Source: an uncultured Tabrizicola sp.
GTDB lineage: Bacteria > Pseudomonadota > Alphaproteobacteria > Rhodobacterales > Rhodobacteraceae
Direction of reading: 5' to 3'
Assembly (NCBI GenBank): GCA_937858255.1
Contig: CALLZQ010000541.1
Coordinates: 1 to 6,711 of the forward strand
Length of the DNA: 6,711 nucleotides
Part shown: piece after piece, positions 6,315-6,711 of the stretch
Position numbering within the stretch: position 1 is the stretch's first letter
Layout: the number at the start of each line of letters is the position of its first letter
Made by a program: the position numbers and the translations under genes
The notes under the pieces: model-generated
What the model was told of the DNA's origin: nothing
Database searches by the model: none
Seen by the model: only the letters and a program-made list of their open reading frames with translations

Positions 6315-6391
6315 CCAAAGGCCCGCCCGTTCGGCCCTGACCGCCGCGCCATGCTTGCCCAATGGGCTAGCGCCTCGATCTTAATATCGTG

Positions 6392-6411
6392 TTGCGGGTT
6401 TATCGCCGCAA
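6392..6411. repeat. Short inverted repeat in the kpsT leader
   Basis: TTGCGG (6392-6397) and CCGCAA (6406-6411) form six-base arms around an 8-base loop. It falls in the predicted untranslated leader of kpsT, between the promoter and the start codon. No T-run follows on either strand, so a terminator is unlikely. It could be an operator or a modest RNA hairpin, or chance. Confidence 0.3.
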
Positions 6412-6450
6412 TTGTTTCCCGGCCAGTTTCTAGCGGGGCATTCGGGCAGG

Positions 6451-6480
6451 ATTATGTCCGAAGGGCGAGGGCGTTGACAA
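6451..6480 (-). promoter_or_regulatory. Predicted sigma-70 promoter of kpsT-kpsE
   Basis: On the minus strand TTGTCA (6480-6475) and CATAAT (6456-6451) are separated by 18 bp, and each matches its consensus hexamer at five of six positions. This is the best promoter in the window. The -35 box begins at the base directly after the stop codon of the upstream nhaA-like gene. A start near 6444 would give a leader of about 140 nt to the GTG, or about 90 nt to the alternative ATG. Confidence 0.6.
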
Positions 6481-6711
6481 TCACCCCGCGCGCCGCGTCA
6501 ATGCCCGGCCAAGTCCCATCGCCACCAGACCGATCAGCAGCGACAGCGCCAGACCGGCGCGGGCGGCCTCGGCCATGCCGCCGCCGGGCAGGGCGGTATC
6601 CAGCGCCAGAACCGGCACGGTAAAGCCCATGCCGGTGATCAGCGCCACCAGCAACAGGTCGCGCAGGCGCCCCCCGGGGGGCAGTGACAGCCGGGGCAGG
6701 GCCGCCGCACC
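6481..6711 (-). CDS. nhaA: Na+/H+ antiporter NhaA-like, C-terminal part only
   Basis: The last 76 codons and stop (TGA 6483-6481) of a gene that begins beyond the right edge. The translation contains LRDLLLVALITGMGFTVPVLALDT, a hydrophobic segment aligning with the G[IM]GFT-containing TM11 of NhaA, then a short loop (ALPGGGMAEAA) and a second hydrophobic helix (AGLALSLLIGLVAMGLGRAL) corresponding to TM12, ending in a short basic tail (TRRAG). E. coli NhaA has the same arrangement: a short loop, GIGFT helix, loop, AKLG-type helix and basic end. NhaA exchanges Na+ for protons across the inner membrane for pH and sodium homeostasis. The catalytic aspartates lie outside the window, so activity cannot be judged. 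The C-terminal NhaA domain of a DsbA-NhaA fusion would look the same. Confidence 0.72.
   Translation of the reverse strand, partial: GAAALPRLSLPPGGRLRDLLLVALITGMGFTVPVLALDTALPGGGMAEAARAGLALSLLIGLVAMGLGRALTRRAG

Noticed and set aside
5648..6340. A 230-codon plus-strand frame opposite kpsT.
   Set aside because: KpsT has Walker A, signature, Walker B and H-loop on the minus strand; the opposite frame shows no domain.
6474..6479. TTGACA on the plus strand as a -35 box for a rightward antisense transcript.
   Set aside because: No -10-like hexamer lies 16-18 bp downstream; the same bases serve better as the -35 of the leftward kpsT promoter.

Overview
The window looks like chromosomal DNA of an alphaproteobacterium, most likely of the order Rhodobacterales (Rhodobacter/Paracoccus/roseobacter type). 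The base composition is high-GC. An aroK-aroB pair diverges from a small membrane protein and an exported protein of the kind I remember from that group, and KpsT/KpsE have the alphaproteobacterial form. The lineage is inferred from remembered protein resemblance; no search was run.

Layout. The left end (1-569, minus strand) holds a 45-residue single-pass membrane protein. An exported protein of unknown function overlaps its 3' end by 11 bp and runs off the window. About 210 bp later, on the plus strand, come aroK and aroB, overlapping as ATGA. They encode two shikimate-pathway enzymes and are followed by a hairpin terminator whose loop contains the aroB stop codon. Next come a tRNA-Gln(UUG) gene on the minus strand and, diverging from it, a plus-strand HI0933/YhiN-family flavoprotein. 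The right half is a minus-strand pair, kpsT-kpsE, encoding the ATPase and the inner-membrane/periplasmic PCP component of an ABC-type capsular polysaccharide exporter. Its likely promoter starts at the base after the stop codon of another minus-strand gene, whose visible C-terminus matches NhaA Na+/H+ antiporters.

How the genes work together. aroK and aroB supply two steps towards chorismate and are translationally coupled. kpsT and kpsE overlap by 23 bp and supply two parts of one export machine. The permease KpsM and the outer-membrane component are not in the window and must be encoded elsewhere if the system works. The tRNA, the flavoprotein and nhaA appear to be ordinary housekeeping neighbours.

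I see no insertion sequence, CRISPR array, phage gene or clear sign of recent transfer. The points most worth a second look are the small-protein/exported-protein pair, a near-perfect dyad over a consensus TATAAT upstream of it, the kpsM-less kpsT-kpsE operon, and the unusual N-terminal extension of KpsE. None of this amounts to clear evidence of a new system.
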